Numbered from the stretch's first letter, positions 23,903 to 32,909 are shown. The stretch: DNA of 64,000 bases from Shimia sediminis (GCF_003990645.1 NZ_RYZK01000002.1:310001-374000), one strand, 5' to 3'. Translations and numbers: made by a program. Notes: generated from the letters alone by a model not told the origin.

Positions 23903-24712
23903 TCAACTTTGTGCTCCGGCCGGGGTCGCCAGCAGAGCTTCGGATTTCTGTTTGAATTCATCGGGGACAAACCCCCCGAGCAATCGCGTCATGCGGAGCG
24001 AAGCCACTGCGACCTCGCGTTGAATGATCCCGCGCAGCTCGGGCGTCATGCGGGCCACGGGCGCCGCCACGGCCACCGCGCCGTAACAGGACTGGCGCGC
24101 GTCAAAGACCGGGCAAGCGTGGGAATGCACGTCTTCCTCGAACCCGCTGACCACCTCGGCAAGCCCAAGTTGGCGCGCCTGTGCCACCTGCTGTCGGATG
24201 ACGTCGGGATTGGTTTCGGTTTGTGGCGTGCGTTTTTCCAGCGGCTCTGACAGCACCCGATCAGCAAGGTCCGCACCGTTAAACGCCAGCACCACCTGCC
24301 CCGAACTGGTCGAGTGAAAGTTGATCTGCTGGGCATCTTCCATGGTCACACGGGTGCCATGCTGAACGCTGTAGACATAGGCCAGGGTCGACAGAACCTG
24401 CCCCTGCAATACCGACATATGGGCGGTCTCGCCGGTTGCCTCGCTCAGATCTTTCAGCACTTTCTGTGCCACCTCACGGGTCGGAACGGCCGCTTCGCGC
24501 AGCGCCGCAAGACGCAGATAGATCGGACCCAGCCGATACTGCCGCCCGGTTCCGACCTGTTCAACGAATCCCTGCTCGGCCAATTCCGTCATCAAGCGAT
24601 ACACCGTCGCCTTGTTCAGACCTGACAGCCGCGTCATTTCACTCAGCCCGATCTCAGGGGCCGAGCGCGAGAAATAACTGAGCAATGACAGTGCTTTGGT
24701 AACGGTTCCCAT
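23903..24712 (-). CDS. IclR-family transcriptional regulator
   Basis: A 269-residue regulator. The N-terminal winged helix-turn-helix covers residues 1-65 (ALSLLSYFSRSAPEIGLSEMTRLSGLNKATVYRLMTELAEQGFV), followed by the IclR effector domain with HSTSSGQVVLAF and a HSHACPVFDARQSCYGAVAVAAP stretch. IclR proteins sense small organic acids or related ligands and usually control adjacent catabolic genes. It lies between the aminotransferase, which it likely shares a transcript with, and the divergent transporter operon. An inverted repeat in the 161-bp intergenic region is a candidate operator. Confidence 0.92.
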   Translation of the reverse strand: MGTVTKALSLLSYFSRSAPEIGLSEMTRLSGLNKATVYRLMTELAEQGFVEQVGTGRQYRLGPIYLRLAALREAAVPTREVAQKVLKDLSEATGETAHMSVLQGQVLSTLAYVYSVQHGTRVTMEDAQQINFHSTSSGQVVLAFNGADLADRVLSEPLEKRTPQTETNPDVIRQQVAQARQLGLAEVVSGFEEDVHSHACPVFDARQSCYGAVAVAAPVARMTPELRGIIQREVAVASLRMTRLLGGFVPDEFKQKSEALLATPAGAQS

Positions 24713-24786
24713 TGGTCCTACACAGGTTGGATATCAAAAATTTGGACGTAACAGACAATCGGTTCACCGCTCATCTGTTAAAAGTG

Positions 24787-24813
24787 TTGACAGAAATATA
24801 CTTAACCTGTCAA
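24787..24813. promoter_or_regulatory. Inverted repeat TTGACAG-N13-CTGTCAA, candidate IclR operator or overlapping promoters
   Basis: A perfect 7-bp inverted repeat in the divergent region between the IclR gene and tctC. Each half contains the -35-like hexamer TTGACA, one per strand, so it could combine operator and promoter functions. tctC follows with AAGGGAGA and ATG 24874. Confidence 0.55.
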
Positions 24814-24873
24814 TCTATTTTCGAACCTTCGGTTTATTTAATGAACCGACCGTTTCTAAGGGAGAAAGAAATT

Positions 24874-25815
24874 ATGAAATCGAAAATGATCCTGGGCAGT
24901 ACGCTCGCCCTGTCTTTGGCCGCGATGTCCGGCGCCGCACTGGCCGAGTATCCGGAAAAACCTGTCAGCTTTATCGTGCCGTGGCCTCCGGGCGATCTCG
25001 AAGACGTTCTGACCCGCATGATCGCCGAAGACTTTCAGGCGGCTTATGGCGTATCCGCAGCCGTGGTGAACAAGCCCGGTGGCGGCGGTGGCCCCTTCCC
25101 TGGCGCCATTGACGTGGCCACCGCACCGGCGGACGGCTACACCATCGGTTCCTTCGTGCCCGCAGTGCCGGTGATCGGTCACCAGATCGGCATTGACGAG
25201 CTGGCTGACGAAGTGTTCGAGCCCATCGGCATTTTCCTCACATATCCTTTCGTCATCGCCACCTCGGGCGACGCCCCCTATTCGTCGATGGCGGAACTGG
25301 CCGAGCACGCCAAGTCCAATGACGTTGCTCTGGGCCACTTTGGTCAGGTTCTGACCCCGACCAAGGTGACGCTGGCCTATGCTGCGAACGCCGGCTTCGA
25401 GTGGGGCTCGGACGCGGCGTTTGACGCGCTCGACTGCAACACGCTGGCTTCGGGTGACGCGGACGTGATCAACACGACCCTGCAGCTGATCCTGCCCTGC
25501 CTCGACAGCGTCAAGGTTCTCGCCTCGATCACCGGTGACCGCATTTCACTGACTCCGGACGCCCCGACGATTGGCGAGCTGGACCCGTCGCTCGACATTG
25601 CGCTGTGGAACGGTCTGTTTGTGCACAAGGACACCCCGGCAGACGTTCGCGAGAAAATCGCCGCCGTGGCCATGAAAACCGTGATGAGCGACCGTGCTCA
25701 GGCGATTGCCAAGGAAACCGGTGCTCAGGTCTACTGGGCGGATGCCGCGGCCTCGGCCGAGATCATCGCCAAAGACAAGGCGACCGGCGAAGTGATCTCG
25801 GGTATCCTCGAGTAA
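24874..25815 (+). CDS. tctC: Tripartite tricarboxylate transporter substrate-binding protein (TctC)
   Basis: A 313-residue periplasmic binding protein with a signal peptide ending AALA before EYPEKPVSFIVPWPPG, the usual TctC opening in which this loop contacts the ligand carboxylate. VVNKPGGGGGPFPGAIDVATAPADGYTIG matches the second conserved ligand loop. Two cysteines in the C-terminal lobe (LDCNTL and ILPCLDS) could form a disulphide. It captures the substrate for the TctA/TctB membrane pair encoded directly downstream. The locus context suggests an amine-bearing acid rather than citrate, by inference only. Confidence 0.92.
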   Translation: MKSKMILGSTLALSLAAMSGAALAEYPEKPVSFIVPWPPGDLEDVLTRMIAEDFQAAYGVSAAVVNKPGGGGGPFPGAIDVATAPADGYTIGSFVPAVPVIGHQIGIDELADEVFEPIGIFLTYPFVIATSGDAPYSSMAELAEHAKSNDVALGHFGQVLTPTKVTLAYAANAGFEWGSDAAFDALDCNTLASGDADVINTTLQLILPCLDSVKVLASITGDRISLTPDAPTIGELDPSLDIALWNGLFVHKDTPADVREKIAAVAMKTVMSDRAQAIAKETGAQVYWADAAASAEIIAKDKATGEVISGILE

Positions 25816-25885
25816 TCAGCACCCCAAAATCCGGGCCGGAGGTGCATATACCCCCGGCCCGTTCTGTATCCGGAGTCTGGCCCTC

Positions 25886-26416
25886 ATGAGCTCGCTTGAA
25901 GAAAAACGCTTCCCCGGCCCGCTACGCGGCCAGATCCTTTTTGCCATCGTCTTTCTTGTGGCTGCCGTGCTTTTGCTCTCGCAACTCGGCGATCAGACCA
26001 AGTGGATGAAACGCACCAAGTTCTTTGCCCAGCCCCGCTTTTGGCCGATGATCTCGATCACCGGCATGGTCATCTTCGGCGGCCTGCACCTTTGGAAACT
26101 CCCCCGGCGCAGATTTGTGCGCGCCGATGTGGTCGAGTGGCGGGTGTGGTTCTTTGCCATCGAATGGGTGTTGTGGTTCCTTCTTTATGTGATCCTCGTG
26201 CCGATCATCGGCTACCTGCCGGTCACCATGGTCTTTATGCCCCTTCTGGTCTGGCGCATGGGCTACCACAACAAACGCATGATGTGGGTTTCCGTAGGCT
26301 TTGGCGTCGCTGTCGTGCTGTTTTTCAAGGCCTTCCTTGACGTGAAGATCCCCGGCGGTGCGCTTTATGAATACTTGCCGGGCGCGCTCCGCAGTTTCTT
26401 TATCCTGAATTTCTGA
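25886..26416 (+). CDS. tctB: TctB-family small membrane subunit
   Basis: A 176-residue membrane protein with four predicted helices (FAIVFLVAAVLLLSQL, MISITGMVIFGGLHLW, WVLWFLLYVILVPIIGYLP, WVSVGFGVAVVLFFKAFL), the size and layout of TctB subunits of tripartite tricarboxylate transporters. Start ATG 25886 is preceded by GGAG at some distance. It lies 70 bp after tctC and 11 bp before tctA. Confidence 0.9.
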   Translation: MSSLEEKRFPGPLRGQILFAIVFLVAAVLLLSQLGDQTKWMKRTKFFAQPRFWPMISITGMVIFGGLHLWKLPRRRFVRADVVEWRVWFFAIEWVLWFLLYVILVPIIGYLPVTMVFMPLLVWRMGYHNKRMMWVSVGFGVAVVLFFKAFLDVKIPGGALYEYLPGALRSFFILNF

Positions 26417-26427
26417 AGGGCGCCGAA

Positions 26428-28074
26428 ATGGACCTGATCCTCTCATCCATCGAGATTCTCGCCCGTTGGGACGTGCTTCTCGCGCTCTTGGCTGGCTCGG
26501 TCGGCGGCGTACTGATCGGCGCCATTCCCGGCGTCGGCCCCGCAGTGGCCATCGCCATCCTGTTGCCTGCCACCTTTTCGATGGACCCCATCGTCGGCCT
26601 CACCGTTCTCTTGGGCATCTACGGCTCATCCATGTACGGCGGCTCGATCCCCGCGATCCTGATCAACACGCCGGGCACCGCCGTCAACGCGCTGACCACA
26701 TATGACGGCTACCCGATGACCACCCGGGGCGAGGCCCGCCGCGCCCTGTCACTGGCCTATTCCGCGTCGTTTTTCGGCGGCATCTTCTCGGTCATCTGCC
26801 TGATCCTGTTCGCGCCCATCCTCGCCAAAATCGCCCCGATGTTCGGCAGTCGCGAAATTTTCCTCGCCGCTCTTCTGGGCCTGTTGCTCGTGGTCGTTGC
26901 CCACCGGGGTCAGGCACTCATCGCAGCAGCCTTGGCCTGTTTCGGCATCTTCCTCAACACTGTCGGCCTTGAGCCAGTGAAATACACCAAGCGTTTCACC
27001 TTTGACCAAAGCTGGCTGTCAGGCGGCGTCAACCTGATCGTCGTGGTGCTTGGCCTCTTCGCCCTCTCACAGGCCTTTTACCTGCTCACCGGCGAAGACG
27101 AAAAAGTCCGCATGACCAAACTGCGCGGTGGCCTGTTCCAGGGTCTGCGCGAACTGGCCCGCCACCCGCGTGTGGCCGGGGTCTCCGGTACCTTTGGCGT
27201 CCTGATGGGCATGATCCCCGGCGTCGGCGAATTCACCGCCCAGTTCCTCAGCTACACCTACGCGCAGAAAACCTCGAAACGTCCGCAGGATTTCGGCCAC
27301 GGCTCCTCCGAGGGCCTGATCGCGGCGGAAACCGCCAACAACGCCGTGCCCGCCGCCGCCATGGTGCCCTTGCTGGCGCTCGGCATTCCGGGCGAGGCAC
27401 TGACTGCCATGATGCTCTCGGTCTTTTATGTGCACAACGTCGTGCCCGGTCCGCAGCTGTTCCAGAACGACATGGACTTTGTCGTCGCGCTTTACCTTGC
27501 ACTTTTGTTGCTGAACATTTTGGTGCTGGTCTTTCTCCTGTTCGCCACCAACCAGCTCATCAAAGTGGTCAAGATCCCCAACCGGTTCCTAGGTGCGGCG
27601 ATCCTCGTCCTGTCCTTTGTCGGCGTCTACAGCTTACGCAACTCGTTCACCGACTGCCTGATTGCCGCCTGCTTCGGCATCTTCGGCTTCGTGCTGAAAC
27701 GCCTGTCGATCCCCGCCGTGCCGATCATCCTTGGCATGGTCCTCGGCGGCATCATGGAAGTCAAACTGCGCGCTGGTATGGCCCGCGTCAAAACCTTCCC
27801 CGATTTTTTCAAAGATGGTCGCGGCGACGACACCTCGCTGCGCCCCATCGCCGTGATCCTGTTTATCATGATCATCGGTGTGCTCATCATTCACTTCCGC
27901 CGCGTCTGGCTGGATCGCAAAGAACTCAAGGAGGCCAAATGGTCGACCAAACACGCGTCAACGAACTTCGGAATGCACCTGTCCCGCCGCAAGGATTATT
28001 TATTGAGGGAGCGTGGTCGCAAGGTTCGGGAGAAACACTTGAAGTACAATCCCCGATCGACGGGCAAACGCTAA
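26428..28074 (+). CDS. tctA: TctA-family large membrane subunit
   Basis: A 548-residue polytopic permease. Family signatures: GVLIGAIPGVGPAVAIAILLP, YGGSIPAILINTPGT and GMIPGVGEFTAQFLSY, the repeated Pro-Gly loops of TctA, and ALGIPGEALTAMML. The protein should end soon after the last helix (IAVILFIMIIGVLIIHF, about residue 490). Instead a basic tail of about 50 residues runs on and overlaps the aldehyde dehydrogenase gene by 136 bp in another frame. The tail is unlike the family, which suggests loss of an earlier stop or a small indel. AAGGG precedes ATG 26428. Confidence 0.9.
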   Translation: MDLILSSIEILARWDVLLALLAGSVGGVLIGAIPGVGPAVAIAILLPATFSMDPIVGLTVLLGIYGSSMYGGSIPAILINTPGTAVNALTTYDGYPMTTRGEARRALSLAYSASFFGGIFSVICLILFAPILAKIAPMFGSREIFLAALLGLLLVVVAHRGQALIAAALACFGIFLNTVGLEPVKYTKRFTFDQSWLSGGVNLIVVVLGLFALSQAFYLLTGEDEKVRMTKLRGGLFQGLRELARHPRVAGVSGTFGVLMGMIPGVGEFTAQFLSYTYAQKTSKRPQDFGHGSSEGLIAAETANNAVPAAAMVPLLALGIPGEALTAMMLSVFYVHNVVPGPQLFQNDMDFVVALYLALLLLNILVLVFLLFATNQLIKVVKIPNRFLGAAILVLSFVGVYSLRNSFTDCLIAACFGIFGFVLKRLSIPAVPIILGMVLGGIMEVKLRAGMARVKTFPDFFKDGRGDDTSLRPIAVILFIMIIGVLIIHFRRVWLDRKELKEAKWSTKHASTNFGMHLSRRKDYLLRERGRKVREKHLKYNPRSTGKR

Positions 28075-29423
28075 CCACGATCCCGCGTGCCACCCCTGCG
28101 GATGCGACGCGCGCCATTGCCTCGGCCCGCGCCGCCTTCGACGATGGCCGCTGGAGCCGCATGGCGCCCGCGGGCCGCAAAAAAGTGCTGCACAAGCTCG
28201 CCGACCTGATCGAGAAACACGCGCTTGAACTCGCCGTTCTTGGTGTGCGCGACAACGGCACCGAGCTGAACATGGCAATCAAGGCCGAAAGCGGCTCAGC
28301 CGCGGGCACCTTCCGCTACTACGCCGAGGCGCTGGACAAGGTGTATGGCGAGGTTGCCCCAACTGACCCCGGTTTCCTCGGGTTGATCCACAAGGAACCC
28401 GTCGGCGTGGTCGGCGCGATTGTGCCGTGGAACTTCCCGCTGATGATCGGGTCGTGGAAACTCGCGCCAGCCCTCGCCATGGGCAACTCCGTGGTGCTGA
28501 AACCCGCAGAAACTGCGTCTCTCTCCCTGCTGAAACTGGCCGAATTGGCGTCCGAGGCCGGCCTGCCCGACGGTGTGCTGAACGTGGTCACGGGACAGGG
28601 GTCCGTCGTCGGGGAAGCCATCGCGCTCTCGATGGATGTCGACGTACTGGTCTTTACCGGCTCCGGCGGCGTTGGTCGTCGCCTTTTGGAATACTCCGCG
28701 CGCTCGAACATGAAACGCTGCTACCTCGAGCTTGGCGGTAAATCCCCCAACCTTGTCTTTGCTGACGCGCCGAACCTAGACGAAGCGGCTAAAGTCTCGG
28801 CCATGGGCATCTTCCGCAACTCAGGCCAAGTCTGCGTCTCCGGTTCGCGCCTTCTGGTCGAGGAATCCATCCACGACGATTTCGTCGCACAAGTCGCCAA
28901 ATACGCCGCCGCGCTCAAGGTTGGCGACCCGCTCGACCTCGGCAATGACGTCGGCGCAGTGAACTCGCTCACCCAACTTCAGGGCAACCTCGGCTTCGTC
29001 GACTCGGCCCGCGCCGACGGCAACACCATCTACCTCGGTGGCAATCGCATCCTCGAAGACACCGGCGGTTTCTACATGGAACCCACCATCGTCACCGACG
29101 TGAAACCCACCGACCGTCTGGCGCAGGACGAGGTGTTCGGCCCCGTCCTTGGCGTCTTGCCGTTCAAGTCCGACGAAGAAGCCATCACGCTGGCCAACAA
29201 CTCGATCTACGGCCTCGCGGGCGGTGTCTGGACCTCGAACCTCTCTCGCGCGCATAAGATGATCCGCGGCATCCGCTCAGGCGTCATCCACGTCAACACC
29301 TACGGCGGCCCGGACAACACCGTGCCCTTGGGCGGCGTCAAACAGTCCGGCAACGGCCACGATAAATCCCTGCACGCGCTGGAAAAATACGTCGATCTCA
29401 AAACCGCCTGGATCAAGCTGTGA
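27939..29423 (+). CDS. Aldehyde dehydrogenase (NAD(P)-dependent, PuuC-like)
   Basis: A 494-residue ALDH. VPWNFPLMIGSWKLAPALAMGN is the cofactor-binding start, FTGSGGVGRRL the Rossmann turn, LELGGKSPNLVF holds the general-base Glu, and SGQVCVSGSR the catalytic Cys. A strong AAGGAGG site overlaps the end of tctA. Length and motifs fit the gamma-glutamyl-aminobutyraldehyde/betaine-aldehyde group. Because a phospho-lyase that would release an aldehyde is encoded next (GTGA overlap), it probably oxidises that aldehyde to the acid. Confidence 0.93.
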   Translation: MVDQTRVNELRNAPVPPQGLFIEGAWSQGSGETLEVQSPIDGQTLTTIPRATPADATRAIASARAAFDDGRWSRMAPAGRKKVLHKLADLIEKHALELAVLGVRDNGTELNMAIKAESGSAAGTFRYYAEALDKVYGEVAPTDPGFLGLIHKEPVGVVGAIVPWNFPLMIGSWKLAPALAMGNSVVLKPAETASLSLLKLAELASEAGLPDGVLNVVTGQGSVVGEAIALSMDVDVLVFTGSGGVGRRLLEYSARSNMKRCYLELGGKSPNLVFADAPNLDEAAKVSAMGIFRNSGQVCVSGSRLLVEESIHDDFVAQVAKYAAALKVGDPLDLGNDVGAVNSLTQLQGNLGFVDSARADGNTIYLGGNRILEDTGGFYMEPTIVTDVKPTDRLAQDEVFGPVLGVLPFKSDEEAITLANNSIYGLAGGVWTSNLSRAHKMIRGIRSGVIHVNTYGGPDNTVPLGGVKQSGNGHDKSLHALEKYVDLKTAWIKL

Positions 29424-30712
29424 CCGATACGCAAACCCTGATCGACCGCCGTGCACAACTGCTCGGCCCCAATGTCTCGACCTTCTACGAGGACCCGATC
29501 CATATGGTAAAGGGTGACGGCGTCTGGGTCTGGGACGCGGACGGGCGCAAGTATCTCGACTGCTACAACAACGTGCCGCACGTCGGCCACTGCCACCCCA
29601 AAGTGGTCGAGGCGATCTGCCAACAAGCCGGAACACTCAACACCCACACGCGTTATTTGCATGAGGGTATCCTGAACTATGTCGAAGCGCTGACCGACAC
29701 CTTTGCCGAGCCGCTCAACACCGCGATCATGACCTGCACGGGGTCCGAAGCCAACGACATCGCCCTGCGCATGGCCCAAGCCGTGAGCGGCAACACCGGC
29801 GTCATCGCGACCGATCACACCTACCACGGCAACACCATGGCCGTGTCACAACTCAGCTGCACCAACCCGCCGCCCAACCGCTGGGATAACGTCGCCTATG
29901 TCCCCGCCCCCGACAGCTATCGCCCCTTGGGAGGAGAAAGCGGCGTGGCCCACGCGCAGGCCTTTGCCGCCGCCGTGGAACAGGCCATCGCAGACCTCGC
30001 CTCGCGCGGTCATGGCCTCTCAGCCCTCATCATCTGCCCCTATTTCGCCAACGAAGGCTTTCCCACGCTGGAAAAGGGCTTCCTGCAGTCCGCCATCGAC
30101 GCCGTGCGCAAGGCTGGTGGCATTATCATCGCCGACGAGGTGCAACCCGGTTTCGGCCGCCTCGGCACCAATTTCTGGGGCCACCAAAAGGCGGGCTTTC
30201 TGCCAGACGTCATCACCATGGGAAAACCCATGGCCAACGGCCACCCGGTCGGCGGCGTGGTCACCAGCCTCGACACCATGACCGCCTTTCGCAAGGATTT
30301 CCGCTATTTCAACACCTTCGGCGGCAACCCTGTGTCAGCTGCTGCAGCCCTGGCGACCCTCAAAGTGGTGCAAGACGAAGGCCTGATGGAAAACGCACGG
30401 CACGTCGGTGACTATGCCCGCGAGGGCCTGCGCCAACTGGCCCAAACCCACGCCTGCATCGGTGATGTGCGCGGCTCGGGCCTGTTCTTTGGCGCCGAAA
30501 TGGTGTTGGACCACGACGCCAAAACCCCCGCCACCGCCTTTACCAAGAAGATCGCCAATGCCATGCGCCAAAAGGGTGTTCTGCTGAACTTCCTCGGCAT
30601 CCACTACAACGCCCTGAAAATCCGCCCACCATTGCCTTTCTCGAAAGAAAACGCCGATTACATGCTGGAACGGCTCGACGAAGCCCTCACCGAAACCCCG
30701 CTGGAGCCGTGA
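29420..30712 (+). CDS. PLP-dependent phospho-lyase of the ETNPPL/PHYKPL (AGXT2L) type
   Basis: A 430-residue class III fold protein starting at GTG 29420 (4-bp overlap with the ALDH). It matches the ethanolamine-phosphate / 5-phosphohydroxylysine phospho-lyase branch more closely than true transaminases: CYNNVPHVGHCHPKVV, LNTHTRYLHEGIL, IIIADEVQPGFGRLGTNFW and VITMGKPMANGHPVGGVV with the Schiff-base Lys, then FNTFGGNPVSAAAALA and IRPPLPFSKENADYML. Such enzymes remove phosphate and ammonia from a phosphorylated amino alcohol to give an aldehyde. The adjacent kinase gene supports this. The substrate could be an ethanolamine- or hydroxylysine-like compound. Confidence 0.85.
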   Translation: MTDTQTLIDRRAQLLGPNVSTFYEDPIHMVKGDGVWVWDADGRKYLDCYNNVPHVGHCHPKVVEAICQQAGTLNTHTRYLHEGILNYVEALTDTFAEPLNTAIMTCTGSEANDIALRMAQAVSGNTGVIATDHTYHGNTMAVSQLSCTNPPPNRWDNVAYVPAPDSYRPLGGESGVAHAQAFAAAVEQAIADLASRGHGLSALIICPYFANEGFPTLEKGFLQSAIDAVRKAGGIIIADEVQPGFGRLGTNFWGHQKAGFLPDVITMGKPMANGHPVGGVVTSLDTMTAFRKDFRYFNTFGGNPVSAAAALATLKVVQDEGLMENARHVGDYAREGLRQLAQTHACIGDVRGSGLFFGAEMVLDHDAKTPATAFTKKIANAMRQKGVLLNFLGIHYNALKIRPPLPFSKENADYMLERLDEALTETPLEP

Positions 30713-31644
30713 TGGAACAGCGCGTCAAACAAGCACTGTCCCTTTGGGGCATGGAGGGTGCATCGGCCACCCTCGCAGCCCAGCGGGAAAACCACGTCTA
30801 CCGCGTGAACCATGGCCCGCAATCCTACGCCCTGCGTTTCCACCGTCCCGGCTATCGCACCGAGGCCGAACTGCTCTCGGAGCTGGACTGGTGCCATTAT
30901 CTTGCAGGACACGACCTGCATGTCCCCCGCCCCGAACCTGATTGCGCCGCCAATCCTCTGCCCAAGATCGGTGACACCTATGTCAGCCTTCTGCCGTGGT
31001 TGTCCGGCACGCCAATTGGCGAAGGCACCGAGATCACCGGAGACGCAAATGCGATGACCTTTCGCGTGGGGCATGAGATGGCGCGCCTGCATGACCTCAC
31101 GGACCGATGGCAACGCCCGCCCACATTTACCCGGCCCGACTGGACGTGCGAGGCGCTGGTTGGCGACACTCCGCTGTGGGGTCCTTTCTGGGATCATCCG
31201 GACCTGTCGCCCGACGAGGTTGCGCTGCTGCAAGACGCTCGCACCGCCGCGCGCCGCGACATGGCGCTGGTGTCAGAAGACACCGGCCTCATTCACGCCG
31301 ACATACTTGCCGAGAACCTGCTGCTGGACGAGGATCACCTTTGCCTTTTGGACTTCGACGACAGCGCAACCGGCTACCGCGCCTTTGAACTCGCCACCTT
31401 CCTTTTGCGCTATGTCGAGCGCCCGGACTTTGCCGAGCTGTCATCAGCTATCATTGATGGCTACTCCATACGCCGACGTATAGAACAAGATGAACTCTCC
31501 CTCGCCCTCTTGCTGCGCGCACTGACCTACGTGGGCTGGATCATCCCCCGCCGACACGAACCCGGCGGCGCCACCCGATCCAAACGCATGATTGCACGGG
31601 CCACCCGACTTGCCCAATCCTACCTGAACCGGAGACCCCTATGA
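30712..31644 (+). CDS. APH/choline-kinase-fold small-molecule kinase (hydroxylysine-kinase-like)
   Basis: A 310-residue kinase starting at ATG 30712, which overlaps the previous stop by one base. The catalytic loop LIHADILAENLLLD (His-x-Asp...Asn) and the metal-binding LLDFDDSATGYRAFEL match the aminoglycoside-phosphotransferase/choline-kinase superfamily; ENHVYRV and YALRFHRPGY form the nucleotide-binding sheet with the Arg/Lys region. In eukaryotes a related kinase (AGPHD1) feeds the PHYKPL lyase; here the two are genetic neighbours. It likely phosphorylates the hydroxyl of the imported amino alcohol. It overlaps the next gene by ATGA. Confidence 0.85.
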   Translation: MEQRVKQALSLWGMEGASATLAAQRENHVYRVNHGPQSYALRFHRPGYRTEAELLSELDWCHYLAGHDLHVPRPEPDCAANPLPKIGDTYVSLLPWLSGTPIGEGTEITGDANAMTFRVGHEMARLHDLTDRWQRPPTFTRPDWTCEALVGDTPLWGPFWDHPDLSPDEVALLQDARTAARRDMALVSEDTGLIHADILAENLLLDEDHLCLLDFDDSATGYRAFELATFLLRYVERPDFAELSSAIIDGYSIRRRIEQDELSLALLLRALTYVGWIIPRRHEPGGATRSKRMIARATRLAQSYLNRRPL

Positions 31645-32873
31645 CCCAGGACAAGACCATCCTCGTCATCGGCACTTATGACACCAAGGACGATGAGCTG
31701 AACTACATGCGCGACTGCATCCAGGGTCAGGGCGGCCACGTCCTGTCGATGGATATCTCGGTGCTCGGCGACCCTTCGGAACCCACCGATTATTCCAAAC
31801 ACGCCGTCGCGGAGGAGGGCGGCTCTTCGATCCAGGAAGCCATCGACAGCGGTGATGAAAACCACGCCATGCAGATCATGGCCCGCGGCGGCGCCCTGCT
31901 CGCCCTGCGCCTCTACCGCGAGGGCAAGATCGACGGCGTTGTCGTGCTTGGCGGCACCATGGGCACCGATGTGGCACTCGATATCTGCCAGGCGCTGCCG
32001 CTGGGTGTGCCCAAATACGTGGTCTCCACGGTCAGCTTCTCGCATCTGCTGCCCCCCGAACGCCTCGCCGCCGACATCCAGATGATCCTCTGGGCCGGGG
32101 GCCTCTACGGCCTCAATTCAGTCTGTAAATCCTCGCTCTCGCAAGCCGCCGGTGCTGTCCTCGGCGCCGCCCGCGCCGTCGAGAAACCCGCCAAGGACAA
32201 ACCGCTGATCGGCATGACCTCCTTTGGCAAAACCATCCTGCACTACATGGTCACCCTGAAACCCGCCCTCGAAGAGCGCGGCTTTGAGGTCGCCGTCTTC
32301 CACGCCACCGGCATGGGCGGACGGGCTTTCGAATCGCTGGCCGCCGAAGGCGCCTTTGCCTGTGTGATGGATTTCGCCACGCAAGAGGTCGGCAACCACC
32401 TGATGGGCGGCCTCAGCGCAGGCGCCGACCGCCTCACCAACGCCGGCGCCACCGCCACACCCCAGATCGTCGCGCCCGCCTGCTATGATCTCGTGGACTT
32501 TGTCGGCTGGAAACCACTCCCCGAGCGCATGGGCGACAAACCCGCCCACGATCACAACCGCCTGCTGAAATCCGTCGTGCTCGACAACGACGAACGCCGC
32601 GAGGTGGCTCGCACCCACTCGGAAAAACTCAGCACCGCCAAAGGCCCCACAACCTTCATCATGCCCAAGGGTGGATGTAACGAATGGGATCGCCCCGGCG
32701 CGCCCTTGCATGACGCAGACGGTCTCGCCGCCTTCATCGACGAAATCGCCAATACCATGCCCGCCAACGTCGACCACCACCCGCTTGATTGCCACATTAA
32801 CGACGCCGAGTTTTGCGATACGGTGCTGGCGATCTTCGACCAATGGGTCGCCGACGGCACCATCAAGGCGTGA
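31641..32873 (+). CDS. Tm-1-like ATP-binding domain protein (UPF0261 family)
   Basis: A 410-residue protein with the UPF0261/Tm-1 layout: an N-terminal domain starting ILVIGTYDTKDDELNYMRD, GVVVLGGTMGTDVALDICQALPLGVPKYVVST in the middle, and a C-terminal half with MTSFGKTILHYMVTLKPALEERGFEVAVFHATGMGGRAFE and IMPKGGCNEWDRPGAPLHD. The plant relative Tm-1 inhibits viral replication, but bacterial members sit in catabolic operons with unknown roles. It is translationally coupled (4-bp overlap) to the kinase gene, which ties it to this pathway. A TIM-barrel partner often encoded next to this family is absent. Confidence 0.88.
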   Translation: MTQDKTILVIGTYDTKDDELNYMRDCIQGQGGHVLSMDISVLGDPSEPTDYSKHAVAEEGGSSIQEAIDSGDENHAMQIMARGGALLALRLYREGKIDGVVVLGGTMGTDVALDICQALPLGVPKYVVSTVSFSHLLPPERLAADIQMILWAGGLYGLNSVCKSSLSQAAGAVLGAARAVEKPAKDKPLIGMTSFGKTILHYMVTLKPALEERGFEVAVFHATGMGGRAFESLAAEGAFACVMDFATQEVGNHLMGGLSAGADRLTNAGATATPQIVAPACYDLVDFVGWKPLPERMGDKPAHDHNRLLKSVVLDNDERREVARTHSEKLSTAKGPTTFIMPKGGCNEWDRPGAPLHDADGLAAFIDEIANTMPANVDHHPLDCHINDAEFCDTVLAIFDQWVADGTIKA

Positions 32874-32909
32874 ACGTCAAAGGGGCAGACCAACGCCCGC
32901 CCCTTCATT

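Noticed and set aside
32888-32902. Half of the CAACGCCCGCCCC hairpin seen at 20458 and 22367
   Set aside because: The complementary arm is missing, so no stem can form here.
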